From Cryobacterium sp. PH31-O1 (GTDB lineage Bacteria; Actinomycetota; Actinomycetes; Actinomycetales; Microbacteriaceae), in assembly GCF_030063455.1 (NCBI RefSeq), contig NZ_JASITB010000005.1, positions 124,001 through 188,000 on the forward strand: 64,000 bases of DNA. The letters run 5' to 3'. Positions 1 through 7,659 of this stretch are shown here, piece after piece. A program made the translations under genes and the position numbers. The notes under the pieces were generated by a model. It was not told the origin of the DNA, did not search any database, and saw only the letters and a list, made by a program, of their open reading frames with translations. Position 1 is the stretch's first letter. Each line of letters begins with the position of its first letter.

Positions 1-96
1 AATGCGCGCCGCTTCATCCAGCGACACCTCAAGAGCGTCGAGCGCAACGGCCCACGCAGTGCGGTTGGCGGTATCCGCTTTAGCGGTGTTAGCCAA
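1..96 (-). CDS. Partial unnamed gene downstream of fliS
   Basis: An open frame starts at a TTG at 96, overlapping the end of fliS by 8 bp, and runs off the window edge; 32 codons are visible. The product begins MANTAKADTANRTAWAVAL and is rich in alanine and acidic residues, with composition like the neighbouring flagellar genes. Its place directly behind fliS is where many flagellar clusters carry a small chaperone-like protein such as FliT, but the fragment is too short to assign a family. The TTG start is inferred from the translational overlap with fliS; a start further in cannot be excluded. Confidence 0.5.
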   Translation of the reverse strand, partial: MANTAKADTANRTAWAVALDALEVSLDEAARI

Positions 97-523
97 TGCC
101 GAGCTCCCCGCTCAGGCGAGGGGCCGGTGCTGGGGCGGCCGGCAGCAGTTCTGCCGCTTCGTGCCAGGTGAGGCGCAGGGGTTCGAGCAGCGAAATGCAT
201 TCACGGGTGCGGGCCGGGTCGCGGTGGGTGTTGGCGCTGACCATAGCGGTCGACACGTAGGTATAGAGGGAGAAGAGACCTTCGCCGCCGTCCCAGGAGT
301 CAACGTTGAGCGAGGTGCTCAGTTCTGAGACGATGGCCTGGGCGTGTAGAAGGTTGTCCGAAGCAATCTGCCAGTCCTGGCGCTGCTGGGCGGCTTCGGC
401 GCGGTTCAGGTCGAGCAGCAGACGGTCATACAGCATAGTGAGAAGGCGCACCGGGGTGGCCGAGAGCACCGCGTCGCGGTTGTATCGCGCACGTTGGGCC
501 TGATTTGCCGAGGTCATTGACAT
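89..523 (-). CDS. fliS: Flagellar export chaperone FliS
   Basis: The 144-residue product matches FliS in length and pattern. An N-terminal segment (about 10-35) with RYNRDAVLSATPVRLLTMLYD leads into a helical bundle with LLLDLNRAEAAQ and a conserved VDSWDGGEGLFSLYTYV region (about 74-90). FliS is a cytosolic chaperone that binds the C-terminal helix of flagellin and stops premature polymerisation before export. It lies 2 bp behind fliD and upstream of the partial gene at the window edge, so it is surely co-transcribed with fliD. The proline/alanine-rich last 15 residues are a loose tail without family significance. Confidence 0.93.
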   Translation of the reverse strand: MSMTSANQAQRARYNRDAVLSATPVRLLTMLYDRLLLDLNRAEAAQQRQDWQIASDNLLHAQAIVSELSTSLNVDSWDGGEGLFSLYTYVSTAMVSANTHRDPARTRECISLLEPLRLTWHEAAELLPAAPAPAPRLSGELGIG

Positions 524-525
524 GC

Positions 526-1854
526 TTAAGCCTTCGCGTTGCTGAGGGACTCAACCTGTGCGGTGAGCCAGGCCGATTGGGCGTTCATGTTGCTGAGGGT
601 GACTTCCATGGCCGAGTACGTGCGCTCGAGGGTGGAGCGGCGAGAAGCCAGCCGCAGGTCCCAGTTCTCGATCTGTGTGCTCATGCTCTTGACGAGCGAT
701 TCCTGGCCGGTGATGCGCGCGGTGATCAGTCCGTCGTACTTGTCGGAGGCGGTGGTGGCTGCCCCGGCAACGCGGGTGGAGATCTCGGTGAGCACCGACT
801 TCACGAAGTCGGGGTCTTCTTTCATGGCCGCGGCAAACTTCGTCGCGTCGAACTCGAGCGTGCCCGTTTTCGTGATGCTGATGCCGATTTCTGACGGCGA
901 ACGGCCATCCACTGGATATGAGGCAGCATCGATCAGGCGCTGCTTGACGTCTCGCACCGTGCTGTCACCGGTGAAGACGCCGGAGGAGAGCACGGCTTTG
1001 CCCGTGCTGTCGGTGCTGTTGACCACCGCGCTCTTTGTGGAGATGAGCGCGAAAATGCCGTTGAGGGAGTCGACCAGGTCTTTCGCGATCGTGCTCACCG
1101 CGGCGTCGTTGCGCGCGACCGTGACGGTGACCGGGTCGGTGGAGGCGATCGACGCCGTGACGTCGACCCCCGGCAGCAGGTTCTCAAACGAGTTGGTCGA
1201 CGAGGTGATCGACTGGGCGGCAGCGGTGCCTGCCCAGATCGTGACCTCGGCGTCTTGCGCCGCGGTGATCTCGGTGAGTGGCGCGTTAGAGATGGTGAAA
1301 CCGTTGGCGGCACCAGTCGTAGCCGACGAGAACTGCAGGCGATACAACGGTGTCGTGCCGTCAACGTCCATTCCCGCCGCAACCTTCACCGCGGTTACGC
1401 CGGCGGCTGAGTCGTTGATGGCGGTAGCGATGTCATCGAGCGAGGTCGAAGCCGCCGTGATGTCGGTGACGGTGCCACTCGTGCTGGTGATCGAGAAGGT
1501 GTCGCTCGACCAGGCCGCGACGCGGTCGGAGACCGAGACCTGAGCCTGCGCGAGTTTGTTGACCGTGAAGCTGATCGAGCCGGCGGTGGCGGTGCTGCCC
1601 GCGGTAACGGTCGCGTTGGTCGAGCTGCTCTTCGCTGAGTAGACATCGAGTGAGCCGGCGAGCGTGCTCTTAGTAGCGAGGGTGCCGAGGTTCGCGATGG
1701 AACTGTTCAGGCCTTGAAATGCGGCTACGAGAGTGTTGGAGCTCGTGACCTTTGCCTTCAGCTGGTTCTGCGGGCCAGCCTCGAGGGTCATCAGGGAGTT
1801 GATCAGCGCGGTGGTGTCCAGCCCGCTGATGAGGCCATCTACTGCGAGTGACAC
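526..1854 (-). CDS. fliD: Flagellar filament cap protein FliD (hook-associated protein 2)
   Basis: The 442-residue product starts with MSLAVDGLISGLDTTALI, the standard FliD N-terminus. It continues through a Thr/Ser/Ala-rich middle and ends in a helical region (about 375-440) with IENWDLRLASRRSTLERTY, typical of the C-terminal coiled coil. FliD caps the filament and folds flagellin at the tip. The GTG start at 1854 follows a GGGAG site about 6 nt upstream. The gene sits between the fliC terminator and fliS. No sigma-28 promoter is visible in the short leader, so it may depend on read-through or on an unrecognised promoter. Confidence 0.95.
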   Translation of the reverse strand: MSLAVDGLISGLDTTALINSLMTLEAGPQNQLKAKVTSSNTLVAAFQGLNSSIANLGTLATKSTLAGSLDVYSAKSSSTNATVTAGSTATAGSISFTVNKLAQAQVSVSDRVAAWSSDTFSITSTSGTVTDITAASTSLDDIATAINDSAAGVTAVKVAAGMDVDGTTPLYRLQFSSATTGAANGFTISNAPLTEITAAQDAEVTIWAGTAAAQSITSSTNSFENLLPGVDVTASIASTDPVTVTVARNDAAVSTIAKDLVDSLNGIFALISTKSAVVNSTDSTGKAVLSSGVFTGDSTVRDVKQRLIDAASYPVDGRSPSEIGISITKTGTLEFDATKFAAAMKEDPDFVKSVLTEISTRVAGAATTASDKYDGLITARITGQESLVKSMSTQIENWDLRLASRRSTLERTYSAMEVTLSNMNAQSAWLTAQVESLSNAKA

Positions 1855-1894
1855 GGTTTTCTCCCTAAGAATGCCTGGGTATAAACGAAATGCC

Positions 1895-1942
1895 TGGCGG
1901 CGGCCGCGGAACGAAGTCCAGATCGTTCTGCGGCCGCCGCCA
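1895..1942 (-). terminator. Intrinsic terminator behind flagellin
   Basis: TGGCGGCGGCCGC (1895-1907) and its exact complement (1930-1942) form a 13-bp GC stem. The inner GAACGA/TCGTTC arms extend it to roughly 20 bp. On the minus strand the stem is followed by a T-rich run (ATTTCGTTTATA). It lies about 40 bp after the flagellin stop codon and ahead of fliD, so it should end most flagellin transcripts and lower fliD-fliS expression relative to flagellin. Confidence 0.88.
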
Positions 1943-1984
1943 AGCGCGGGTCAGAGTTCGACCCGTTTAGTGCTGTGGTGCTTA

Positions 1985-3112
1985 TTACTGGAGGAGCTGA
2001 AGAACGCCCGAGTTGCTCTGGTTCGCCTGCGCGAGCATGGCGGTACCGGCCTGCGACAGGATGTTCGCACGGGTGTACTTGACCATCTCTTCAGCCATGT
2101 CGGTGTCGCGAATACGCGAACCGGCAGCGGTGAGGTTCTCCTTGGAGACGGCCAGGTTCTTGATGACACTCTCGAACCGGTTCTGCTGCGCACCGAGGTC
2201 GGCGCGCGCGCTCGAGATGGCTTCGATCTTGTCCGTCAGAGAGATGATTGCTGCTGCGGCGCCGGTTGCAGAAGTGAAGTTCAAGCTTGAAGTTCCAACT
2301 ACTGCTGCCGTCGCAGTTCCGGCTGCCGAGCCTGTACCGGACCCAGCAGCGGTAACGGTTCCACCTGTCGTCGACTCAACGACGAGGTCGGCACCCACGA
2401 CACTGGCCTTCAAGGTGGACGAGAACTCAGCGTCGTCGTTCAAGGCTGCGGCAAACTGCGCAACGCTCGAAAAGTCCCCCGCAGTGAAAGCCGAGGACGT
2501 AACAGTCGTGGACGAGTTGTCAGCGTTCGCAACCGTGAAGGTCTGCACGCCCGCTACGGCCGCTGCAGATGCAACGACGAACGAGGTGCGAGCCGGCGTA
2601 TCCGCCAAGGAAGTCGCGATGCTGGCTACGTCAGCAAGATCGACGATGATGCTGTCGCCGCTGTTCGCGCCGATCTGAAAGCTCATCGAACCGCCCTTGA
2701 GCAGATCCGTGCCGTTGAAGTTCGTACTCGAGCCGATTCGCGTCAGTTCCTTGGTCAGAGCAGTCGCTTCAGTAGTGATTGCATCGCGCGATTCGACACT
2801 GTTCGAGTCGTTACCGGCCTGAACGGCGAGGTCGCGCATGCGCTGCAGGATTGAGGTGGCCTCGTTGAGCGAACCTTCAGCGGTCTGGATGACGCTGATG
2901 GCGTCCTGAGCGTTGCGGCTGGCGACCGTGAGACCGCCGACCTGCGACTTCAAGCCTTCCGAAATTGCCAGGCCTGCTGCGTCATCCGCTGCGCGGTTGA
3001 TGCGAAGACCACTGGAAAGCTTCTCCAGCGACTTGGACAGGTCGTTCTGCGTTGTAGCCAGGTTGCGGTACGCGTTGTTCGCCGCAATGTTTGTGTTTAC
3101 CTGCATGCCCAT
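1985..3112 (-). CDS. fliC: Flagellin
   Basis: The 375-residue product is a complete short flagellin. The N-terminal D0/D1 part (1-160) begins MGMQVNTNIAANNAYRNL and contains LEKLSSGLRINRAADDAAG. A low-complexity Ala/Thr/Ser-rich variable part follows (about 165-290). The C-terminal D1/D0 part (about 295-375) contains SRIRDTDMAEEMVKYTR and ends VLQLLQ. It is the filament subunit, exported through the flagellar type III apparatus with FliS help. The leader carries a GGAG-type ribosome site, a 16-bp palindrome and a sigma-28-type promoter. A strong terminator follows. Confidence 0.97.
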   Translation of the reverse strand: MGMQVNTNIAANNAYRNLATTQNDLSKSLEKLSSGLRINRAADDAAGLAISEGLKSQVGGLTVASRNAQDAISVIQTAEGSLNEATSILQRMRDLAVQAGNDSNSVESRDAITTEATALTKELTRIGSSTNFNGTDLLKGGSMSFQIGANSGDSIIVDLADVASIATSLADTPARTSFVVASAAAVAGVQTFTVANADNSSTTVTSSAFTAGDFSSVAQFAAALNDDAEFSSTLKASVVGADLVVESTTGGTVTAAGSGTGSAAGTATAAVVGTSSLNFTSATGAAAAIISLTDKIEAISSARADLGAQQNRFESVIKNLAVSKENLTAAGSRIRDTDMAEEMVKYTRANILSQAGTAMLAQANQSNSGVLQLLQ

Positions 3113-3145
3113 GATGAATCCTCCGTGATTGGGTCAAAGTACGCC

Positions 3146-3161
3146 GGCCCATCCATGGGCC
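3146..3161. promoter_or_regulatory. Perfect palindrome in the flagellin leader
   Basis: GGCCCATCCATGGGCC is a perfect 7-2-7 inverted repeat. It lies between the predicted transcription start and the flagellin start codon, 34 bp upstream of the ATG. In the transcript it would form a small stable hairpin within the 5' leader. A near-copy lies at the equivalent place in front of the mini-flagellin (3614-3629). This points to a shared translational or mRNA-stability element, or to common ancestry of the two leaders. Function is inferred. Confidence 0.6.
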
Positions 3162-3172
3162 AGCATCATGAG

Positions 3173-3199
3173 CTATCGACCAAATCCGCAGCAGGGTTA
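3173..3199 (-). promoter_or_regulatory. Sigma-28 (FliA) promoter of flagellin
   Basis: Read on the minus strand this is TAAC, exactly 15 nt, then GTCGATAG. The classical flagellar sigma consensus is TAAA-N15-GCCGATAA. The flgN promoter at 4691-4717 has the same architecture (TAAC-N15-GCCGATAG). The transcript would start near 3166, giving a leader of about 54 nt. Agreement of two sites in front of the two late flagellar transcripts, with fliA between them, makes the assignment strong. Confidence 0.8.
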
Positions 3200-3241
3200 G
3201 AAAACTGTGAGCACAGATTCGACGGCGACGGAACGCCGGTG

Positions 3242-3583
3242 CTACGCGGCGGGGCGGAGGAGTTGCAGCACGTCGGAGTTCGCCTGCGTTGCCTGGGCCG
3301 ACACGGCCGTGATGGGTTGGGCGAGAATGCTCAACCGGGTGAGGTGCACCATCTGCTCGGCCATGGCGTTATTGCTAAGGCGCGACGCGGCGGCGAGGGT
3401 ATTCTCGGCCGAGACCGCCCGGGTCTTGCCCTCGAAATTGACGCTGTCAGCCGTGACGGCCGGCTCGGTCGAAGCCAAACCACTCGAGATGGCCACCGTT
3501 GGCTGGGCGAGGCCCGTCTGCGCGGCGGCAAGCTCGCGGTACGCGTTTGACGCTGAGGTATTGGTGTTGATCTGCATGTTCAT
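3242..3583 (-). CDS. Mini-flagellin (internally deleted flagellin paralogue)
   Basis: The product has only 113 residues but carries both flagellin ends. Residues 1-35 (MNMQINTNTSASNAYREL, then ISSGL) match the N-terminus of the adjacent flagellin. Residues 55-110 (SRLSNNAMAEQMVHLTRLS, then VLQLLR) match its C-terminus. Almost all of D1 and the whole variable region are absent. Several conserved positions are altered, for example EKLSSGLRI is reduced to AISSGLAS. The frame is intact and the start has the same leader sequence as fliC, but no sigma-28 promoter is recognisable; transcription would have to come through fliA. It may be a decaying duplicate, or a minor filament, cap-proximal or regulatory subunit. 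Confidence 0.75.
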   Translation of the reverse strand: MNMQINTNTSASNAYRELAAAQTGLAQPTVAISSGLASTEPAVTADSVNFEGKTRAVSAENTLAAASRLSNNAMAEQMVHLTRLSILAQPITAVSAQATQANSDVLQLLRPAA

Positions 3584-3613
3584 GATGGCTTCTTCCGTGA
3601 GGGGTTCGAACCT

Positions 3614-3629
3614 AGCCCATCCGTGGGCC
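3614..3629. promoter_or_regulatory. Imperfect copy of the flagellin leader palindrome
   Basis: AGCCCATCCGTGGGCC lies 32 bp upstream of the mini-flagellin start and just after the fliA stop codon. It differs in two bases from the palindrome in the flagellin leader. It can still form a stem with one G-T pair. Sequence on the distal side does not resemble the flagellin promoter, so the copied leader seems to end here. Confidence 0.5.
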
Positions 3630-3650
3630 GGCCTGAAGGGTGCTGCTGAG

Positions 3651-4481
3651 TCAGGAGGCCGCGCGAGCCGTGTCGAGGCGCAGGTGTTCGTGAACGGTGC
3701 GAGTCATTCCCACCGTTGCGAGGTCAGCCAGCCGCGCGAGGTAAGCGCTGCGGCGAGCCGGAGCAATGCGAGACTCCGGCTGGTAGGTGACCGCGGTCTC
3801 GGCTTCATCGGCGTAGTGCGTGCTGAGTCCGTCGCGCAGCAGGCGAATCGCCTCGGCACGCATTTGCGACACAGCGGAGTGCGTGGTGCCGAGCTCGGCG
3901 GCGATGTCTTTGACCGGCCGGTCGTCGAAATAGATCTGCTCGACAATGGCCCGCATCTTCTCGGGCAGGGCCGCAATGGCCGCCCGCAGGTAGACCAGGC
4001 GCTCCGCGGAGAGCAGTGATTCCTCGGGCATTGCGGTGTCGGCCACGAGAAACTCGGCCGTCGTGTCGTCGAGAGCCGAGAGGGTGCGAGCAGCGTCAGC
4101 CAGGCCGGCCGCAGCGGTGTCGCGGTCGACGCCGAGGGCGTTGGCGATCTCATTCACGTTCGGGGTGCGCCCGAGAGCGGCCGCGAGGGTGTCCTGCACG
4201 GCCAGGGTTTCTTTGATGCGGCGGCGGGCGGAGCGGGTGGCCCAGTCGCTCGAGCGCATCTCATCGGCAAAAGCGCCGATGATGCGGCGACGGGCGAAGG
4301 CACCGAAGGGAACCCCGAGAGCGGAGTTGTAGGCATCCGCTGAGGTGATGAGGGCTACCGCGCCGGCCGACGCGAGATCATCGCGCGAGAGATGACGAGC
4401 CTTGGCCCAGACCTCCGAAACGAGGTAGCCAACGAGCGGCAGGTTCTCAACGACGAGGGCGTTGCGATCAGTGCGATTCAC
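3651..4481 (-). CDS. fliA: Flagellar sigma factor sigma-28 (FliA)
   Basis: The 276-residue protein has region 2 near 10-85 (NLPLVGYLVSEVWAKA, DLASAGAVALITSADAY, FGAFARRRIIGAFADEMR) and the SSDWATRSARRRI linker typical of FliA. Region 3 is at about 95-135. Region 4 is at about 165-220, with a helix-turn-helix around VKDIAAELGTTHSAVSQMR. It directs RNA polymerase to late flagellar promoters; candidates are visible at 3173-3199 and 4691-4717. About 45 residues beyond region 4 (through LARLADLATVGMTRTVHEHL) are an extension not usual in FliA. No anti-sigma factor FlgM is recognised in the window. Confidence 0.93.
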   Translation of the reverse strand: MNRTDRNALVVENLPLVGYLVSEVWAKARHLSRDDLASAGAVALITSADAYNSALGVPFGAFARRRIIGAFADEMRSSDWATRSARRRIKETLAVQDTLAAALGRTPNVNEIANALGVDRDTAAAGLADAARTLSALDDTTAEFLVADTAMPEESLLSAERLVYLRAAIAALPEKMRAIVEQIYFDDRPVKDIAAELGTTHSAVSQMRAEAIRLLRDGLSTHYADEAETAVTYQPESRIAPARRSAYLARLADLATVGMTRTVHEHLRLDTARAAS

Positions 4482-4591
4482 GTGCGGCCCCCGAGCCTCT
4501 CATGCCAATTTTCGAATGTGCGCGGAAGGGCTGATGCGCCTCCCGCGGGAGGCCCCAATGCCTGCGAAATCAAAGCTACCCGCAGTAGAGG

Positions 4592-4622
4592 GTAAATGGG
4601 TAGCGCTACAAGGCCCATTTAC
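4592..4622. promoter_or_regulatory. Large inverted repeat between fliA and flgN
   Basis: GTAAATGGG (4592-4600) and CCCATTTAC (4614-4622) are perfect complements separated by 13 bp. The spacer contains a second small palindrome, GTAGCGCTAC. The element is in the AT-richer 308-bp gap between the divergent fliA and flgN units. It is a good candidate operator for a regulator that sets flagellar gene expression. No U-rich tail follows, so a terminator is unlikely. Confidence 0.5.
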
Positions 4623-4631
4623 TACATTGCC

Positions 4632-4653
4632 GTGTCCTCTCTTTAGAGGACAC
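4632..4653. promoter_or_regulatory. Second inverted repeat between fliA and flgN
   Basis: GTGTCCTCT (4632-4640) and AGAGGACAC (4645-4653) are perfect complements around a CTTT loop. It lies 10 bp from the repeat at 4592-4622 and about 40 bp upstream of the flgN sigma-28 promoter. The compact symmetric arms suit a dimeric regulator. A hairpin in a minus-strand fliA leader is the alternative. Apart from these elements and the promoter, the gap 4482-4789 holds no gene. Confidence 0.5.
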
Positions 4654-4690
4654 GATTCGCGAAATGCGCGAAAAATCGGGCTACTTTGCC

Positions 4691-4717
4691 TAACGGCGCT
4701 GATTTCACGGCCGATAG
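4691..4717 (+). promoter_or_regulatory. Sigma-28 (FliA) promoter of flgN-flgK-flgL-fliW
   Basis: TAAC (4691-4694), 15 nt, then GCCGATAG (4710-4717) match the flagellar sigma consensus TAAA-N15-GCCGATAA at all but two positions with exact spacing. A transcript starting near 4724 would have a leader of about 65 nt before the flgN ATG at 4790. This also argues against an earlier flgN start near 4727. Confidence 0.82.
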
Positions 4718-4789
4718 TGCCAACGAATGAACCAGAGCACACGCACCCGTGTGCCTGAGAGCGTGAGCGAATTGTGGGCTGGAGGAGTC

Positions 4790-5275
4790 ATGGGCGCCAA
4801 TGAATTGTCTGCGTTGCTGTGGCGAGAACGTGAACTTCTTGAGCTACTCGTCTTCAAACTTGAAGAAGAACAGCTGCTACTGCAGGGTGGCAAGTCCCGA
4901 TGGCTGCAACACGCCACCCGTGAGGTCGAACAGGTTCTGGGCCACGTGCGTGAGGCTGGCCTGGCTCGTTCCGTAGAAGTTGCCGCGCTGGCGACCGAGT
5001 GGGCAACCGCCGAAGACGCCACGCTGCGCGAACTTGCCGCGAATGCTCCCGAGGGGCCCTGGGGCGAAATCTTCACCGCGCACCTCAAAGCCATGAGCGA
5101 CCTCACCACCCAGATCAAAGAACTACGCGACTCCAACGAACGGTTCATTCGCACCGCGGCTCGCTCCACCCAAGAGACGATGACCACCGTGAGCGCCAAT
5201 CCGAAGACCTACGACTCGAGTGGAATAACCGACGCCCCGGTGACAGCCGCTCGCATTTTCGACCGCAACCTCTAA
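4790..5275 (+). CDS. flgN: Flagellar chaperone FlgN
   Basis: The 161-residue mainly helical protein starts MGANELSALLWRERELLELL and contains FKLEEEQLLLQGGKSRWLQHATREVE, the N-terminal pattern of FlgN. FlgN is the export chaperone for the hook-filament junction proteins FlgK and FlgL, which are encoded directly downstream. The ATG at 4790 is chosen because a strong GGAGGAG lies 3 nt upstream at 4781-4787 and because the predicted transcript begins near 4724. The same frame extends 21 codons further upstream without a ribosome site. Confidence 0.85.
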   Translation: MGANELSALLWRERELLELLVFKLEEEQLLLQGGKSRWLQHATREVEQVLGHVREAGLARSVEVAALATEWATAEDATLRELAANAPEGPWGEIFTAHLKAMSDLTTQIKELRDSNERFIRTAARSTQETMTTVSANPKTYDSSGITDAPVTAARIFDRNL

Positions 5276-5310
5276 ATTTTGATCAACCAGCGCGAAGAAC
5301 GGAGAACACG

Positions 5311-6750
5311 GTGAGCACATTTGGTGGTCTGAACACCGCGTACACCGGCCTCGTTGCCGCACGCCAAGGCCTCAACGTGGTCGGCCAGAACATTGCCAAC
5401 GCCAACACGGATGGCTACACCCGGCAACGCATAACGACCTCCGCCCTCGGCGCCACGGCCCCGACCGGAATCTTCACCCAGGGTGCCCGGGTCGGCGAAG
5501 GTGTTGCCATGGACGGCATCGCTCGCCTCGCGAGCGCCCAACTCGACGCCCGCGTTCGGGCCACCGCCTCCACCGCCGGCTATACGGCCGTGCGCGCCAA
5601 CGCGCTCGCCTCGGTGGAGGACTCGTTCAATGAACCCGGCGAGAACGGCATCTCGGCCAAACTCGACAAATTCTGGGCCGGCTGGCAGGCAGTAGCCAAT
5701 GGCACCGACACTGCCGCGCCGGCCGCCCTGCTCCTCGGCACGGCCGGCGAACTGCTCACGCAGATCTCGGAGGGCTACCAGGCCGTCTCCGATGAGTGGT
5801 CGTCGGTGCGCAGCGACCTGAACAACATGGTCTCCGAACTCAACGGCGCGGCCACCCAGGTCGCCGCGCTCAACGTGCAGATTCGTCAAAGCCTCGCTAC
5901 CGGCGGCACGGCCAACGAGCTGCTCGACCAGCGCAGCACCCTCACAACCACCATCGCGGCCCTGACCGGCGCAACCGTCACCGAACAGGCCGACGGCACT
6001 GTAAACGTGCTTGTCGGCGGCAACCCCCTCGTCTCGGGTGGCACGTCGCACCAGGTGAGCGTCGAGGGTTCGCGGGTGATGCAAGACAATCAGCCCGTGA
6101 CACTGGTCTGGGCCGACACCGGCCGCACCCCCGTCACGATGGACAGCGGCGAGATGGGCGGCGCGCTGTCACTTCTCGCCCCAGCCAATGGTGGCTCCGG
6201 CGGCGCACTGGCCGAAGTAGCCGCCTCCTACAACTCCTTCGCGAGCGATCTGGCCACCAAGGTCAACGCCATCTATGCCACGGGCGCGACGGAATCGAGT
6301 GGCGGCGCAAACGTCTTCTTCACCATCTCCGACCTCGCACCGGCCGCGCAGGGTCTTAGTATCGTGCCGCAGACATCCGCTGAGGTGATTGTTCGTGCCC
6401 AGGATGCCGGTGCCTATGACGGTTCGATAGCGGATGCCATCGCCCAGCTCGGCGCCGGATTCGCCGTTGATGCCAATGGCGCGATCGTCTCGCCGAGCAC
6501 CGTCTGGTCAGACCTGGTCACCAAGACCGGCGTACTTACGCAAACCGAACTGCAATCGGCGGCGCTGGCCAGCTCGACCGCGTCGGGGGCGGCCAATCAA
6601 CAGCTGGCAAACTCCTCGGTAGACCTCGACGAAGAGAACGTGAACTTGCTCATGTTTCAACATGCCTACCAGGGTGCGGCCCGCATGATGACGGCCGTTG
6701 ACGAAATGCTCGACACCCTGATCAACCGCACCGGATTGGTAGGGAGGTAA
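5311..6750 (+). CDS. flgK: Flagellar hook-associated protein 1 (FlgK)
   Basis: The 479-residue product begins STFGGLNTAYTGLVAARQGL and continues NVVGQNIANANTDGYTRQR, the signature N-terminus of FlgK and rod/hook proteins. It ends with a helical stretch containing ELQSAALASSTASGAANQQ and SSVDLDEENVNLLMFQHAY, the conserved C-terminal D0 motif. FlgK is the first hook-filament junction protein. The GTG start at 5311 follows an AGGAGA-type site; the frame is open for 104 further codons upstream, but those overlap flgN and are not FlgK-like. It is the second gene of the flgN-flgK-flgL-fliW unit. Confidence 0.94.
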   Translation: MSTFGGLNTAYTGLVAARQGLNVVGQNIANANTDGYTRQRITTSALGATAPTGIFTQGARVGEGVAMDGIARLASAQLDARVRATASTAGYTAVRANALASVEDSFNEPGENGISAKLDKFWAGWQAVANGTDTAAPAALLLGTAGELLTQISEGYQAVSDEWSSVRSDLNNMVSELNGAATQVAALNVQIRQSLATGGTANELLDQRSTLTTTIAALTGATVTEQADGTVNVLVGGNPLVSGGTSHQVSVEGSRVMQDNQPVTLVWADTGRTPVTMDSGEMGGALSLLAPANGGSGGALAEVAASYNSFASDLATKVNAIYATGATESSGGANVFFTISDLAPAAQGLSIVPQTSAEVIVRAQDAGAYDGSIADAIAQLGAGFAVDANGAIVSPSTVWSDLVTKTGVLTQTELQSAALASSTASGAANQQLANSSVDLDEENVNLLMFQHAYQGAARMMTAVDEMLDTLINRTGLVGR

Positions 6751-6753
6751 CCC

Positions 6754-7659
6754 ATGGTCGACCGGGTGACTACCCAGACCCAGATGCGTGCGGCCCAGCG
6801 CAATCTGCAAGAGAATATGACGCACCTCGCGCGATTGCAGGAGCAGGCGAGCACGCTCAAAACTATCAATCGTTCATCGGACGACCCGACCGCCGCCGCC
6901 GCCGCCATGTCGGTGCGCGCCGAGATGCGTGCCGTCGATCAGTACACCTCCAACGCCGACAACGGCAACGACTGGCTGACCACGATTGAATCGTCTCTCA
7001 ATTCGGTCTCCGCGATCATGAACCGGGTGCGGGACCTCACCGTGCAGGGCGCTAACTCCGGCGCGCTATCGGCGACGGCAAAGGAAGCCATCGCCGTTGA
7101 GATCGAGGGCCTTAAAACCGACCTCGCGACTCAGGCCAATACGAAGTTTCTGGGCCGCAGCGTCTTTGCCGGCAACTCGGATGCGCCCACGGCGTTTACC
7201 GCGAGCGACACCGATCCGGTGACCTATAGCTTCACCGGTGGTGAGGGCAGCGTTGAGCGACGCATTAGCGCCACCAGCACCGTGCGGGTCGACGCTGACG
7301 GCGGTACCATTTTCGGAACGGGCAGCCAGTCTGTGTTCTCGCTTCTCGACACCATCGTTGACGACCTGCGATCAACGGCGAACCCCAGTGTGGGCGCACA
7401 CCTTGAGGGTCTCGATCAACGGATGGCTATCATGACCGGTCAACGCAGTGAAATGGGTGCCCGTCAGGTGCAAATGGAACGCGCGCAGTCGACGCTGGCC
7501 GAAAAGGCCGGCACCCTCGACGCCCAACGTTCCGGCATCGAGGACGCCGACCTGGGCCAGATCATCATCGATTTGAAACTGCAGGAAGTGACCTATCAGG
7601 CCGCGCTCGCTGTGACCGCCCGTGTACTTCAACCAACCCTGATGGATTTTCTCTCATGA
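6754..7659 (+). CDS. flgL: Flagellar hook-associated protein 3 (FlgL)
   Basis: The 301-residue product is flagellin-like at both ends, with RVTTQTQMRAAQRNLQEN and LKTINRSSDDPTAAAAAMS near the start and IEDADLGQIIIDLKLQEVTY near the end. This is the FlgL pattern. It forms the second ring of the hook-filament junction. A GGGAGG ribosome site lies just upstream and the gap to flgK is 3 bp. Its last codon and stop overlap fliW (ATGA), indicating translational coupling. Confidence 0.93.
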   Translation: MVDRVTTQTQMRAAQRNLQENMTHLARLQEQASTLKTINRSSDDPTAAAAAMSVRAEMRAVDQYTSNADNGNDWLTTIESSLNSVSAIMNRVRDLTVQGANSGALSATAKEAIAVEIEGLKTDLATQANTKFLGRSVFAGNSDAPTAFTASDTDPVTYSFTGGEGSVERRISATSTVRVDADGGTIFGTGSQSVFSLLDTIVDDLRSTANPSVGAHLEGLDQRMAIMTGQRSEMGARQVQMERAQSTLAEKAGTLDAQRSGIEDADLGQIIIDLKLQEVTYQAALAVTARVLQPTLMDFLS

